A DNA stretch of 19,939 bases from JBEKZQ01 sp049509675 (GTDB taxonomy: Bacteria > Planctomycetota > Planctomycetia > Pirellulales > Thermoguttaceae): the NCBI GenBank assembly GCA_049509675.1, contig JBEKZQ010000106.1, positions 1 to 19,939 of the forward strand, written 5' to 3'. Of this stretch, positions 1-7,898 are shown one piece after another. The translations under genes and the position numbers were made by a program. Positions within the stretch are counted from its first letter, which is position 1; every line of letters begins with the position of its first letter. The notes under the pieces are model-generated. The model saw only the letters and a program-made list of their open reading frames with translations, did not search any database and was not told where the DNA came from.

Positions 1-2
1 CC

Positions 3-189
3 CGTCGCGTAGCGACGCTGCGATGGTAGCCGTGGGTTTCAACCCACGGAATACGAGACGCCCTCCATTCCGCCCGTCGCGTAGCGACGTTGGAAAACGT
101 TCGATCGTCGCTACGCGACGAATCACCATACGGGGGATTCGACCGTGGGTTGAAACCCACGGCTACCGTCATGACGTCGCTACGCGACG
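3..189. repeat. Nested inverted-repeat cluster (two palindromic motifs)
   Basis: Two short motifs are each repeated in both orientations. Motif A (15 bp, CGTCGCGTAGCGACG) lies at 3-17 and 75-89, with exact reverse complements at 106-120 and 175-189. Motif B (24 bp, itself nearly palindromic, core GTGGGTTTCAACCCAC) lies at 26-49, with an exact reverse complement at 143-166. The order A-B-A then A'-B'-A' makes the whole block a large imperfect palindrome; A and B are separated by 8 nt on both sides. No coding sequence is recognisable. It resembles the mobile or REP-like intergenic repeats seen in planctomycete genomes, and its function is unknown. Confidence 0.85.
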
Positions 190-686
190 AAAGGGCCGCG
201 TTTGCCTCTTGACGGCCCGCCAACGCAGAACGCATAATACTACAGGTGATATCACCCGATGAAGAAAAAGAAATGCGTGCTTCTGTTGCCGACGACATAC
301 AACGACGGCGGAGAGGTGCCCAGAGGCGGAGGTCGAATTCGAGGGGGCAGGGGTCAGAACGATTTATTAAATCGTTCTGACCCTTTTTCTTGCCCTTTTT
401 CTTGCCATTTCGTTGCAAAGTCCCTCCTCTTCCGGCCCGATGCCGGCACCTACCGGGATTCCGCGATCCGTTAACGGAATTCCGCAACCAGCCCTCATGG
501 GCTGCCGCGCGGCGGGATGGTCAGGGCACTGCAAGTCCTTTCTAATGAGCAACTTCGGCGAGAAATCGCGCGCCGATCGGGTGTATGGCACGGCCATTGC
601 TTAGAAGGGGCGGCCATGCGGCTCTGCCGGTTCTCGGTGCGACCGGGAAGCGGGCGCAGCGGCCCAACACGCGCGGGAGGAGATTC
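190..686. other. Upstream region without a recognisable gene
   Basis: Apart from the hairpin at 351-383, no convincing coding region is visible before the operon start at 687. The open frames here are short, mutually overlapping and lack recognisable domains. A short direct repeat of CCCTTTTTCTTGC occurs at 381-393 and 394-406. A 12-bp palindrome, TCCGTTAACGGA, sits at 467-478. No clear sigma-70-type promoter for the operon could be picked out, although the transcription start should lie somewhere here. Confidence 0.6.
351..388. terminator. Perfect 15-bp hairpin followed by T5 (terminator-like or REP-like)
   Basis: The arms 351-365 (GGGTCAGAACGATTT) and 369-383 are perfect reverse complements around a 3-nt loop, and TTTTT follows directly at 384-388. 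The form fits a plus-strand rho-independent terminator, but no gene lies just upstream in the window. A long perfect stem with GGGTCAG/CTGACCC ends also fits a dispersed REP-like repeat unit. Both roles are possible. Confidence 0.6.
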
Positions 687-1901
687 ATGGCAACGACCCA
701 AGACCACGAAGGTGTGGAACTGCTGGAGCGGCTCGCTAAAGGCGGCGACGGAAAATCGCCCTTGGGCTGCATGCAGTGCGGCCTGTGCGCGGCGAGCTGT
801 CCCCTGGGCCAAGCCATGGAGTTCCCGCCGCGGAAGCTGATTTTGCAAGCAGCGGCCGGGCAGTTGCAAAAGGTGTTGGCCAGCCCCTCGCTGTGGATGT
901 GCGTCGCCTGTTCCACGTGCTCCAAGCGCTGTCCGCGCGGCATCGAACTGGCCGACGCCCTGTGGCCGGCGCTGCGCGACGCGGCCATGCAGCAGGGCTT
1001 CCAGCCGCCGGCCGAGCTCCAGGAGACGTTCCAGAACCTGTTGAAATACGGCAACGCCCTGGGCAAGTCGCCCCGCCAGCGGTTGGACTGGGCCAAGGAC
1101 CTGGACGTGCGCGTCCTGGACCTTTCCAAGGAACCTCGGCCGGTCGAGGTGCTGTGGCTGGTGGGCTGCTATCCTTCGTACTATCCGCGGAACCGGCCGG
1201 TAGCGCGGGCCTTCGCCCGCATCCTTACCGAATTGGGCATTTCCTGGGGCGTGCTGGGGGCGAAGGAGAAGGCGGTCGGCGAATGCGATCGGATGTTCGG
1301 CGAGGAAGGGCTATTCGAAACCCTGGTGGAGGAGAATCGCAAGCTCTTCGACAAGCAGGATTTCGGCAAGCTGGTGGTGCTCGATGCGCATGCCTATCGG
1401 GCCTTGCAGAAGTACTATCCCCGCTTCGGCGCGTGGTATCCGGTGCAGCACTACACCATGTTTCTGGCCGAGCACCTGGAGCAACTCAAGCCGTTGGTGG
1501 TCAAGCCGGTCGAGGCCACAGTCACGTATCACGACAACTGCTGCGTGGGGCGCCGCTGCGGGTGCTACGATCCGCCGCGGTCGCTGTTGGAATTGATTCC
1601 CGGCTTGAAACTGGTGGAGATGGTCCGCAACCGGGACAACTCTTTGTGCTGCGGCGGGGGCGGGGGCGGGATGTGGCTGGACGGCCACATCGTGGCCCAG
1701 GGCGGGCAGCGGCTCAGCGACCAACGTGTCCGCCAGGCGGCGGAAACCGGCGCCGACATCCTGGCCGTTTCCTGCCCTTACGAATTGGCGCGGTTCGAGG
1801 ACGCCGCCAAGGTCGTGGGCCTGGAAGGCCGCCTGCAGGTCCGCGACATCATCGAACTGTTGGCAGAATCCCTGGATTTGGGTGAAAGGAGCGTGGCATG
1901 A
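687..1901 (+). CDS. Soluble HdrD-like (HdrC-HdrB fusion) iron-sulfur oxidoreductase
   Basis: This 404-aa cytoplasmic protein probably carries electrons between the EtfBA and/or HdrA modules of its operon. Two ferredoxin-type 4Fe-4S motifs are visible (C28, C31, C34, C38 and C72, C75, C78, C82), each CxxCxxCxxxCP, as in HdrC. An HdrB-like pair of CCG regions follows. The second is intact: C285/C286, C321-C322 before a Gly run, and C363. The first is degenerate, with C161 and C200 kept but no CC pair. No membrane segment is seen. The ATG at 687 was chosen over an in-frame start at 585 because GGGAGGA (675-681) lies 5 nt upstream. Its stop overlaps etfB by ATGA. The shared YGN-x(2)-G-x-S-x-R-x-R-x(2)-WAK motif shows it is a paralogue of the protein at 3688-5907. 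The exact electron partner is inferred. Confidence 0.85.
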   Translation: MATTQDHEGVELLERLAKGGDGKSPLGCMQCGLCAASCPLGQAMEFPPRKLILQAAAGQLQKVLASPSLWMCVACSTCSKRCPRGIELADALWPALRDAAMQQGFQPPAELQETFQNLLKYGNALGKSPRQRLDWAKDLDVRVLDLSKEPRPVEVLWLVGCYPSYYPRNRPVARAFARILTELGISWGVLGAKEKAVGECDRMFGEEGLFETLVEENRKLFDKQDFGKLVVLDAHAYRALQKYYPRFGAWYPVQHYTMFLAEHLEQLKPLVVKPVEATVTYHDNCCVGRRCGCYDPPRSLLELIPGLKLVEMVRNRDNSLCCGGGGGGMWLDGHIVAQGGQRLSDQRVRQAAETGADILAVSCPYELARFEDAAKVVGLEGRLQVRDIIELLAESLDLGERSVA

Positions 1902-2671
1902 ATATCGTGGTGGTGGTCCGCCAGGTTCCGGACCTGATCGAGCCGCTGGAAACCGATGCCTCGGGGAAGGCCCTGGACCTGGGGGCTGCCTCGTTCATCG
2001 TCAACGAGTCGGACGATCACGCCTTGGAGCAAGCGATTTTGTTGAAGGAGGCGGGTGGGGGCACGGTAAGCGTGGTGGCCCTGGATTTCGGCGACGTGGA
2101 CAACACCCTCTACACGGCGGCCGCCAAGGGGGCGGACCGCATCATCAAGATCCCGCTGGAGGAAGCAGTGCCGCCGCCGCCCCGCGCCGCAGCCGCGCTC
2201 TATGCCGAAGCCGTCCAGCCGCTCGGGGCCGATCTGGTGCTGGTCGGCGTCCAGGCGCACGATGAACTGGATGGCGGGCTGTCGCCCTTCCTGGCCGCCG
2301 CCTTGGGGCTGCCCTATGCCGGCGTGATCCGCGGCGTGAAGGCCGGGCCCGAGCCGGGCAAAATCACCGCCCTCAAGGAGTTCCCCGGCGCCGTGATGGC
2401 CCAGTTGAAAATCAAGCTCCCGGCCGTGTTGGGCATCTTGGGAGCGGATCAGCCGCCGCGCTACGTCCCCGTGAGCCGTATCCGCGGCGCGATGAAATCG
2501 ACGCAGTTCGAGGAGCAGGCCGTGGCGGCAGCGTGCCAACCGCCGCTGGTCTCGATCTGCCAGCTTTATCCGCCTGCCTCCGGCAGCCGGGCCGAGATGC
2601 TCACCGGCAGCGAGGCGGAGGTCGCCGCCCGCATCGCCGAAATTCTTGCCCAGAAAGGATTGGTCAAATGA
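1898..2671 (+). CDS. etfB: Electron transfer flavoprotein beta subunit
   Basis: At 257 aa this has the normal length for EtfB, the subunit that forms the AMP- or FAD-binding half of the ETF heterodimer. The N-terminus (MNIVVVVRQVPD) matches the family start. The region VLVGVQAHDELDGGLSP (about 114-130) corresponds to the nucleotide-binding loop but is divergent from the usual GxQAxDxDxxQ form. The start overlaps the upstream stop (ATGA, 1898-1901), and the stop overlaps etfA in the same way (2668-2671), so translation is coupled. With EtfA it should pass electrons one or two at a time between flavin and the neighbouring HdrD-like proteins. Whether this ETF bifurcates electrons cannot be decided from these motifs. 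Confidence 0.93.
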   Translation: MNIVVVVRQVPDLIEPLETDASGKALDLGAASFIVNESDDHALEQAILLKEAGGGTVSVVALDFGDVDNTLYTAAAKGADRIIKIPLEEAVPPPPRAAAALYAEAVQPLGADLVLVGVQAHDELDGGLSPFLAAALGLPYAGVIRGVKAGPEPGKITALKEFPGAVMAQLKIKLPAVLGILGADQPPRYVPVSRIRGAMKSTQFEEQAVAAACQPPLVSICQLYPPASGSRAEMLTGSEAEVAARIAEILAQKGLVK

Positions 2672-3642
2672 GCGCCCAAGACGTTCTCGTTCTGGCAGAG
2701 ATCCAGCGCGATGCGCTGGCCGACGTGACTTTGGAACTGTTGGCCGGGGCGCGCGGGCTGGCGGCGGCGACCGGCGGCCAGGTCGTGGCGGTGGTACTCA
2801 GCCGCGACGGCGCCGCACATACGCCGGCGCTGGCGGCGGCCGATCGCATCGTGCTGATCGACGATCCGCTGCTGGCCGACTATTCGCCGGAGCCGTTCGT
2901 GGCCGCCCTGCAAGAAGTCGTCGTCGCGGAGCAGCCCCGGGCCGTGCTGATCGGCGCCACGTCGATGGGCTGGGACTTGGGGCCGCTGTTGGCCGCGCGG
3001 CTGAATGCGCCGTTGGTGACCGGCTGCAAGGCGGTCGAGGCCGAGGGCGGCCGCTTGCGGGCGACCGTGTCGTTTTGCGGCGGCAAGATGATGGCCGAGG
3101 TGGAGGTGGCCGGTTCGCCCGCCGTGCTCGTGGTCTTGCCCGGCAGTTTCCGCGCCGGCGCCGCAGGGGGAACGCCTGCGGTCGAACGGCGGCCGCTTTC
3201 GGCCCCGCTGAAGGCCGAGCAGATTGTCTTCGAGAAGTGGATTCTGCCGGCGGCCGGCGACATCGACATCACGCAGCAGGACTTCCTCGTGGCCGTGGGG
3301 CGCGGCATCCAACAGAAGGACAACCTGGAACTCGCGGAAGACCTGGCCCGGGCGTTGGGCGGAGCGGTGTGCGCCTCCCGGCCGGTGGTCGACCAGGGCT
3401 GGCTGCCAACCACGCGCCAGGTGGGCAAGTCGGGCATGACCGTCAAGCCCAAACTGTATCTCGCCCTGGGGATCAGCGGTGCGCCGGAGCACCAGGAAGG
3501 CATGAAGGGGGCCGATCTGATCATCGCCGTGAACACCGATCCCAAGGCGCCGATCTTCGATGTTGCCCATTACGGTGCGGAGGTCGATGTGTTGGAGTTG
3601 CTGCCGGCGTTGACCGAGGCCCTCCAAGCCAGGAAGGCCTAA
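2668..3642 (+). CDS. etfA: Electron transfer flavoprotein alpha subunit
   Basis: This 324-aa protein pairs with EtfB and carries the conserved C-terminal FAD domain. That domain shows SRPVVDQGW (237-245), RQVGKSG (250-256), GISGAPEHQEGM (268-279) and NTDPKAPIF (289-297). Most ETFs have QVGQTG and GAIQHLAGM at the second and third sites, so this is a divergent branch. No N-terminal ferredoxin extension is present. The start at 2668 was chosen because it makes an ATGA overlap with etfB and has AGAAAGGA (2652-2659) upstream; an in-frame start at 2533 would lie deep inside etfB. It sits between two HdrD-like genes, which implies those proteins are its redox partners. Confidence 0.93.
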   Translation: MSAQDVLVLAEIQRDALADVTLELLAGARGLAAATGGQVVAVVLSRDGAAHTPALAAADRIVLIDDPLLADYSPEPFVAALQEVVVAEQPRAVLIGATSMGWDLGPLLAARLNAPLVTGCKAVEAEGGRLRATVSFCGGKMMAEVEVAGSPAVLVVLPGSFRAGAAGGTPAVERRPLSAPLKAEQIVFEKWILPAAGDIDITQQDFLVAVGRGIQQKDNLELAEDLARALGGAVCASRPVVDQGWLPTTRQVGKSGMTVKPKLYLALGISGAPEHQEGMKGADLIIAVNTDPKAPIFDVAHYGAEVDVLELLPALTEALQARKA

Positions 3643-3646
3643 GACG

Positions 3647-3682
3647 ATGAAAACGGCTCGGCCCGTGGTCAAGAAAGGGTAA
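3647..3682 (+). other. 11-codon mini-ORF copying the start of the next gene
   Basis: Between etfA and the membrane oxidoreductase lies ATG...TAA encoding MKTARPVVKKG. Its first residues echo the next gene's start (METARPIM), and the DNA around the two starts is nearly identical at an offset of 41 nt. This looks like a partial duplication of the translation start region. It could be a leader peptide that adjusts translation of the downstream gene or a neutral relic. The downstream ATG at 3688 has AGAAAGGG (3672-3679) 8 nt upstream, which lies inside this mini-ORF. Confidence 0.45.
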
Positions 3683-3687
3683 ACACG

Positions 3688-5907
3688 ATGGAAACCGCTC
3701 GGCCCATCATGTGGAACGTCCCGGAGTGGGGGGAGATCACGCTCTATCTGCTGATCCCCGTCGTGTTGATTGCCTTTGTCGGCGCGGTAGCGTGGCGGGT
3801 TCGCAAGTGGTTCCTGGGTCGGGCCGAGCCGGGAATCGAGAGCTTCCCGCGAGAGTTCCTGAGGAGCCTCCAACCGCGTCGTTTGCTGACGTGGGTGAGA
3901 ACCGCCCTGTTCCAGGGGCGCCTTTCGTCCGACAGCTTTTCCCTGGTCATGCACTTGGCGATCTTCTGGGGAATGCTGGTGTTGTTCGTCGGCACGGCCC
4001 TGGCCACGCTGGATCAGGACTTCACCAACCTGCTGCTGGACACCCAGTTCCTTCGCGCAGGCATCTACCGAGTGTTCGAACTGGCCCTGGACATTTTCGG
4101 GGTGGTGCTCATCCTGGGCCTGGTGATGGCTGCATACCGCCGATATCTGGTTCGTCCCAAGCGCCTGGCGGCGACGCGAACGGTGAGCCTGTGGGACGGG
4201 TTCCCCTTCCTCACGCTCTTGTTCCTGATCGCCGCAAGCGGGTTCGTGATCGAGGGCCTGCGGATCGCGGAGGGGCTTCATGTCGAGGCGCGGGTGGCGG
4301 CCGCCGAGGGCGCCGAGGCGAAAACGCGCGTGATCGAGGAATCGGGACTTCGCCAGCGGCTTCACATGGGCCGCGCCCGCCAGGACGCCGAGTTGGCGGG
4401 CATCGCCCGGGGCAACCCGGTTTTTCCCGCGGCCGCGTGGGCCCCGGTCGGCTACTACCTGGCGAAGCTCCTTGTGCCGCTGGGCATCGGCACCATCCGC
4501 CTCTCGCACCAACTCATCTGGTGGCTCCACGCGCTGATGGCCTTCACCTGGATCGTCGCCATCCCCTTCACCAAGGCTTTTCACCTGATCTCTTCACCGA
4601 CGAACATCCTCTTGCGGGGGCAGGATCCGCCGGGCCGGCTGCAAGTGGCCATGGAATCGGGAGTCCGCACGGTGCGAGACTTGACCTGGCGGCAACTGCT
4701 CCAGGCGGACGCCTGCACCTGGTGCGGCAAGTGCCAAGAGGTGTGCCCGGCCAACCATACGGGGTTTCCGCTCTCGCCGCGCGATCTGGTCCAGGCGGTA
4801 GGTTCGCAACTCTTGCGCACCCCGGCCAAGGCCAACGGCGACGCGGCCAGCCTGCACGGCTCCCTCGTGAAGCCTGAAGAACTCTGGTCGTGCTGCACCT
4901 GCCGCGCGTGCGAAGAGATCTGCCCGGTACTCGTGCAGCAGCCCCGCTTGATCGTCGACCTGCGGCGGCACCTGGTCGATCAAGGCCAGGTGGACGAAGG
5001 GCTCCAGGATGCCTTGATGAACCTCCAGCGCTATGGCAACTCCTTCGGCCAGTCCGCGCGGAAACGCCCGGAATGGGCCAAGCCGCTCGATTTCAAGCTC
5101 AAGGATGCCCGCAAGGAAGAGGTCGAGTACCTGTGGTTCGTCGGCGATTACGCCTCCTACGACCAGCGTGCCCAGGCGGTCACGCGGACAGTCGCCAAAG
5201 TGCTGCACCAGGCGGGCATCGACGTGGGATTGTTGTTCGAGAAAGAGCAGAACGCCGGCAACGACGTGCGGCGGAGCGGGGAAGAAGGCCTGTTCTCCAT
5301 GATCCGCGACAAGAACGCCAAGGAGTTGGCCGCCGCCAAGTTCCGCAAACTGTTCACCACCGATCCGCACACCTACAACACGCTTAAGAACGAATACCGG
5401 GGCAACCGGCAGCCGGCCGGCGAAGACTCCGGCAATGGCATCGCGGACAAGCCGGTCCTGCATTACACGGAATTGCTCGACGAGTTGCTTCGGCAGGGGA
5501 AACTGAAACTGAGCAACCGGGTGGCCTGCACCGTAACCTACCACGACCCGTGTTACCTGGGGCGGTTCAACGGCGTGTACGAGGCCCCGCGGCGCGTACT
5601 GCGGGCGTTGGGGGCGAAGCTGATCGAGATGCCGCGACATGGGCCCAACAGCTTCTGCTGCGGGGCCGGGGGAGGACGCATCTGGATGAAGGACACGCCG
5701 GGCATCGGCGAGCGGCCCGCCGAGAACCGCGTCAAGGAAGCCCTCGCCTTGAGTCGGGTGGAATGCCTGGTCGTGGCCTGTCCCAAGGACCTGGTCATGT
5801 TCCAGGACGCGGTCAAGACGGTGGGGGCGGAAGGCCGGCTCCGCGTAGCCGACCTGGGCGAGTTGGTGTATGAAGCCATGGGAGTTCCGACGCCAGTTGG
5901 GGAGTGA
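3688..5907 (+). CDS. Membrane-bound HdrD-like oxidoreductase (Etf:quinone oxidoreductase type)
   Basis: This 739-aa fusion has an N-terminal NarI/cytochrome b-like membrane domain with about six hydrophobic segments (near 17-38, 85-107, 127-150, 170-192, 251-271 and 275-298) and candidate heme-b histidines H89, H274, H281 and H299. A charged loop (about 196-248) interrupts it. The cytoplasmic part has two 4Fe-4S motifs (C343, C346, C349, C353 and C402, C405, C408, C412) and an HdrB-like region. In that region the first CCG half has lost its cysteines (D487 replaces the expected Cys), while the second is intact (C622, C657-C658, C698). Proteins of this plan, called EMO or EtfD, are known to oxidise ETF and reduce menaquinone. 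Placement directly after etfBA supports that role here. Direction of flow is not shown by the sequence. Confidence 0.88.
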   Translation: METARPIMWNVPEWGEITLYLLIPVVLIAFVGAVAWRVRKWFLGRAEPGIESFPREFLRSLQPRRLLTWVRTALFQGRLSSDSFSLVMHLAIFWGMLVLFVGTALATLDQDFTNLLLDTQFLRAGIYRVFELALDIFGVVLILGLVMAAYRRYLVRPKRLAATRTVSLWDGFPFLTLLFLIAASGFVIEGLRIAEGLHVEARVAAAEGAEAKTRVIEESGLRQRLHMGRARQDAELAGIARGNPVFPAAAWAPVGYYLAKLLVPLGIGTIRLSHQLIWWLHALMAFTWIVAIPFTKAFHLISSPTNILLRGQDPPGRLQVAMESGVRTVRDLTWRQLLQADACTWCGKCQEVCPANHTGFPLSPRDLVQAVGSQLLRTPAKANGDAASLHGSLVKPEELWSCCTCRACEEICPVLVQQPRLIVDLRRHLVDQGQVDEGLQDALMNLQRYGNSFGQSARKRPEWAKPLDFKLKDARKEEVEYLWFVGDYASYDQRAQAVTRTVAKVLHQAGIDVGLLFEKEQNAGNDVRRSGEEGLFSMIRDKNAKELAAAKFRKLFTTDPHTYNTLKNEYRGNRQPAGEDSGNGIADKPVLHYTELLDELLRQGKLKLSNRVACTVTYHDPCYLGRFNGVYEAPRRVLRALGAKLIEMPRHGPNSFCCGAGGGRIWMKDTPGIGERPAENRVKEALALSRVECLVVACPKDLVMFQDAVKTVGAEGRLRVADLGELVYEAMGVPTPVGE

Positions 5908-5912
5908 CTAGC

Positions 5913-7898
5913 ATGATTAAACGGGATGAAACACTGCGGATCGGGGTGTATATTTGCCATTGCGGCACGAACATCGCCGGCGTGATCGACGTGGAGGAGT
6001 TGGCGCGTTTCGCCGAGGGTTTGCCCGGCGTGACCGTCTCCCGGCAGTACAAGTACATGTGTTCCGACCCGGGCCAGGAGTTGGTGAAGCGCGACATCAC
6101 CGAGCACAACCTGAACCGCATCGTGGTGGCGGCCTGCTCGCCGAACCTGCACGAGCCCACGTTTCGCCGCGCCGCCGAGGCCGCCGGCTTGAACCGCTTC
6201 CTGGTGCAGATGTCGAACATCCGCGAGCAGGTGGCCTGGGTCACCGAGGACAAGGCCGACGCGCTGGACAAGGCCAAGGCCCACCTGGCCGCGGCGGTCC
6301 GCCGCGTCGCCGGCCACGAGGCGCTCGGGCGGCAGTTCGTGCGGATCGTGCCCCGGGCGATGGTCGTCGGCGGCGGCATCGCCGGCATCCAGGCCGCCCT
6401 GACCCTGGCCGACGCCGGCAAAGAGGTGATCCTGGTCGAGCGCGAGCCGTCGATCGGCGGGCACATGGCCATGTTCGACAAGACCTTCCCCACCTTGGAC
6501 TGCGCCGCCTGCATCCTCACGCCCAAGATGACCTCGGTGAAGCTCCACCCGAACATCAAGATGCTCACCTATTCATCCGTCGAATCGGTGGAGGGGTCGG
6601 TGGGCAATTATCACGTCAAGATTCGCCGCCGGCCGCGCTACATCGACGAGAGCCTGTGCGTCGGCTGCATGCAGTGCATCGACGGCTGCGTGTTCGTCAA
6701 GCCCAAGTTCCTCAACCCGTTCGACCAGGGGCTCGGCCTGCGCAAGCCGGTGTATCTTCCTTTCCCCCAGGCCGTCCCGCCGGTGCCGCTGGTCGATCCC
6801 GAGGTCTGCCTGCAGATCGCCCGCGGCAAGTGCAAACAGACGTGCGTCGAGGCCTGCGGCGAGCGCAACGCCTTCCGGTTCGACCAGCAGGAGAAGATCG
6901 AGGAGTACGACGTGGGTGCGATCGTCGTCGCCACCGGATTCAAGGTATTCGACCCGTCGGTCATCGAGTACTACGGCTACGGCCGGCTGCCGAACGTGTT
7001 CACCAGCCTGGAGATCGAGCGGCTGCTGAACGCCGGCGGCCCGACGGGCGGAAAGCTGACCCTCCGCGACGGCTCGCAACCGAAGCGGGTGGGCATCATC
7101 CATTGCGTCGGCAGCCGCGACGCCAACTATCACCCCTACTGCTCGCGCGTGTGCTGCATGTACGCCCTGAAACTGGCGCACCTCGTGCGCGAGAAGACCG
7201 GCGCCGAAGTGGTCAACTGCTACATCGACATCCGCACGCCGGGCAAGGGTTTCGAGGAGTTCTACAACCGCGTGCAGAACGAGGGGGTGCAGTTCATCCG
7301 CGGCAAAGTGGCCGACATCACCGCGGCCGCCGGCGATGGCGGCGGCCTGGTGATGCAGGTCGACGACACCCTGCGGGGCGAAATCCGCAAGATCGACGTC
7401 GATGCGGTCATCCTGGCCGTGGCCCTGGAGCCGCAGGCCGATGCCAACGACGTGCGGCGGATCTTCGGCATTTCCTGCTCGGCGGAAGGCTTCTTCCTGG
7501 AAAAACATCCCAAGCTGGCGCCGGTCAATACGGCCAACGACGGCGTCATGGTGGCCGGGGCTTGCCAGGGCGCCAAAGACATCCCCGACACGGTGGCCCA
7601 GGCCGACGCCGCCGCCGCCAAGGCCCTGGTGCTGATCGATTCCGGGCAGATCGAACTGGAGCCGAACACGGCCTGGGTCGACGAAAACATGTGCTCCGGC
7701 TGCAAGACGTGCATTGCCCTATGCCCCTACAAGGCCATCAGCCACGATCCGGAGCGGAAGATCGCGGTGATCGACCAGGCGCTGTGCAAGGGTTGCGGCA
7801 CCTGCGTGGCCGGCTGCCCCTCGGGCGCCGCCAAGCAACACCTCTTTGGCGATGAGCAGGTCCACGAAGAGCTGGAAGGACTGATGAACTATGTCTGA
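5913..7898 (+). CDS. hdrA: HdrA-like flavin- and FeS-containing electron-bifurcating subunit
   Basis: This 661-aa protein has the full HdrA layout. It has an N-terminal Cys domain (CHCG at 15-18, C50, C75), and a thioredoxin-reductase-like FAD domain with GGGIAG (153-158). A CAAC pair lies at 197-200, an inserted 4Fe-4S motif at C249, C252, C255 and C259, and a Cys-rich stretch at 299-315. The C-terminal two-cluster ferredoxin uses C594, C597, C600, C604 and C625, C628, C631, C635. HdrA takes electrons from MvhD and, in known complexes, splits them at FAD between HdrB/HdrC and ferredoxin. ATG 5913 was preferred because GGGGAG (5899-5904) is 8 nt upstream; a GTG at 5904 overlapping the previous stop is the alternative. 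The 3' end overlaps mvhD by 8 nt. Confidence 0.95.
   Translation: MIKRDETLRIGVYICHCGTNIAGVIDVEELARFAEGLPGVTVSRQYKYMCSDPGQELVKRDITEHNLNRIVVAACSPNLHEPTFRRAAEAAGLNRFLVQMSNIREQVAWVTEDKADALDKAKAHLAAAVRRVAGHEALGRQFVRIVPRAMVVGGGIAGIQAALTLADAGKEVILVEREPSIGGHMAMFDKTFPTLDCAACILTPKMTSVKLHPNIKMLTYSSVESVEGSVGNYHVKIRRRPRYIDESLCVGCMQCIDGCVFVKPKFLNPFDQGLGLRKPVYLPFPQAVPPVPLVDPEVCLQIARGKCKQTCVEACGERNAFRFDQQEKIEEYDVGAIVVATGFKVFDPSVIEYYGYGRLPNVFTSLEIERLLNAGGPTGGKLTLRDGSQPKRVGIIHCVGSRDANYHPYCSRVCCMYALKLAHLVREKTGAEVVNCYIDIRTPGKGFEEFYNRVQNEGVQFIRGKVADITAAAGDGGGLVMQVDDTLRGEIRKIDVDAVILAVALEPQADANDVRRIFGISCSAEGFFLEKHPKLAPVNTANDGVMVAGACQGAKDIPDTVAQADAAAAKALVLIDSGQIELEPNTAWVDENMCSGCKTCIALCPYKAISHDPERKIAVIDQALCKGCGTCVAGCPSGAAKQHLFGDEQVHEELEGLMNYV

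Noticed and set aside
3..189. CRISPR array
   Set aside because: The repeats are palindromic, occur in both orientations and have unequal spacers; only a few units and no cas genes are present.
413..604. Short plus-strand open frame upstream of the operon
   Set aside because: There is no domain, the composition is Pro/Ser-rich, it overlaps several other frames and it has no ribosome site.
585..686. N-terminal extension of the soluble HdrD-like protein
   Set aside because: The extra 34 residues look random, and a strong ribosome site sits just before the ATG at 687.
2566..4584. Long minus-strand open frame opposite etfA and the membrane subunit gene
   Set aside because: It has no recognisable domain, has low-complexity His/Gln/Arg-rich content and lies opposite well-supported genes; long antisense frames are expected in GC-rich DNA.
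5904..5912. GTG start for hdrA overlapping the upstream stop
   Set aside because: The GGGGAG site is directly adjacent to this GTG, with no spacing, but is 8 nt from ATG 5913. It remains a possible alternative.
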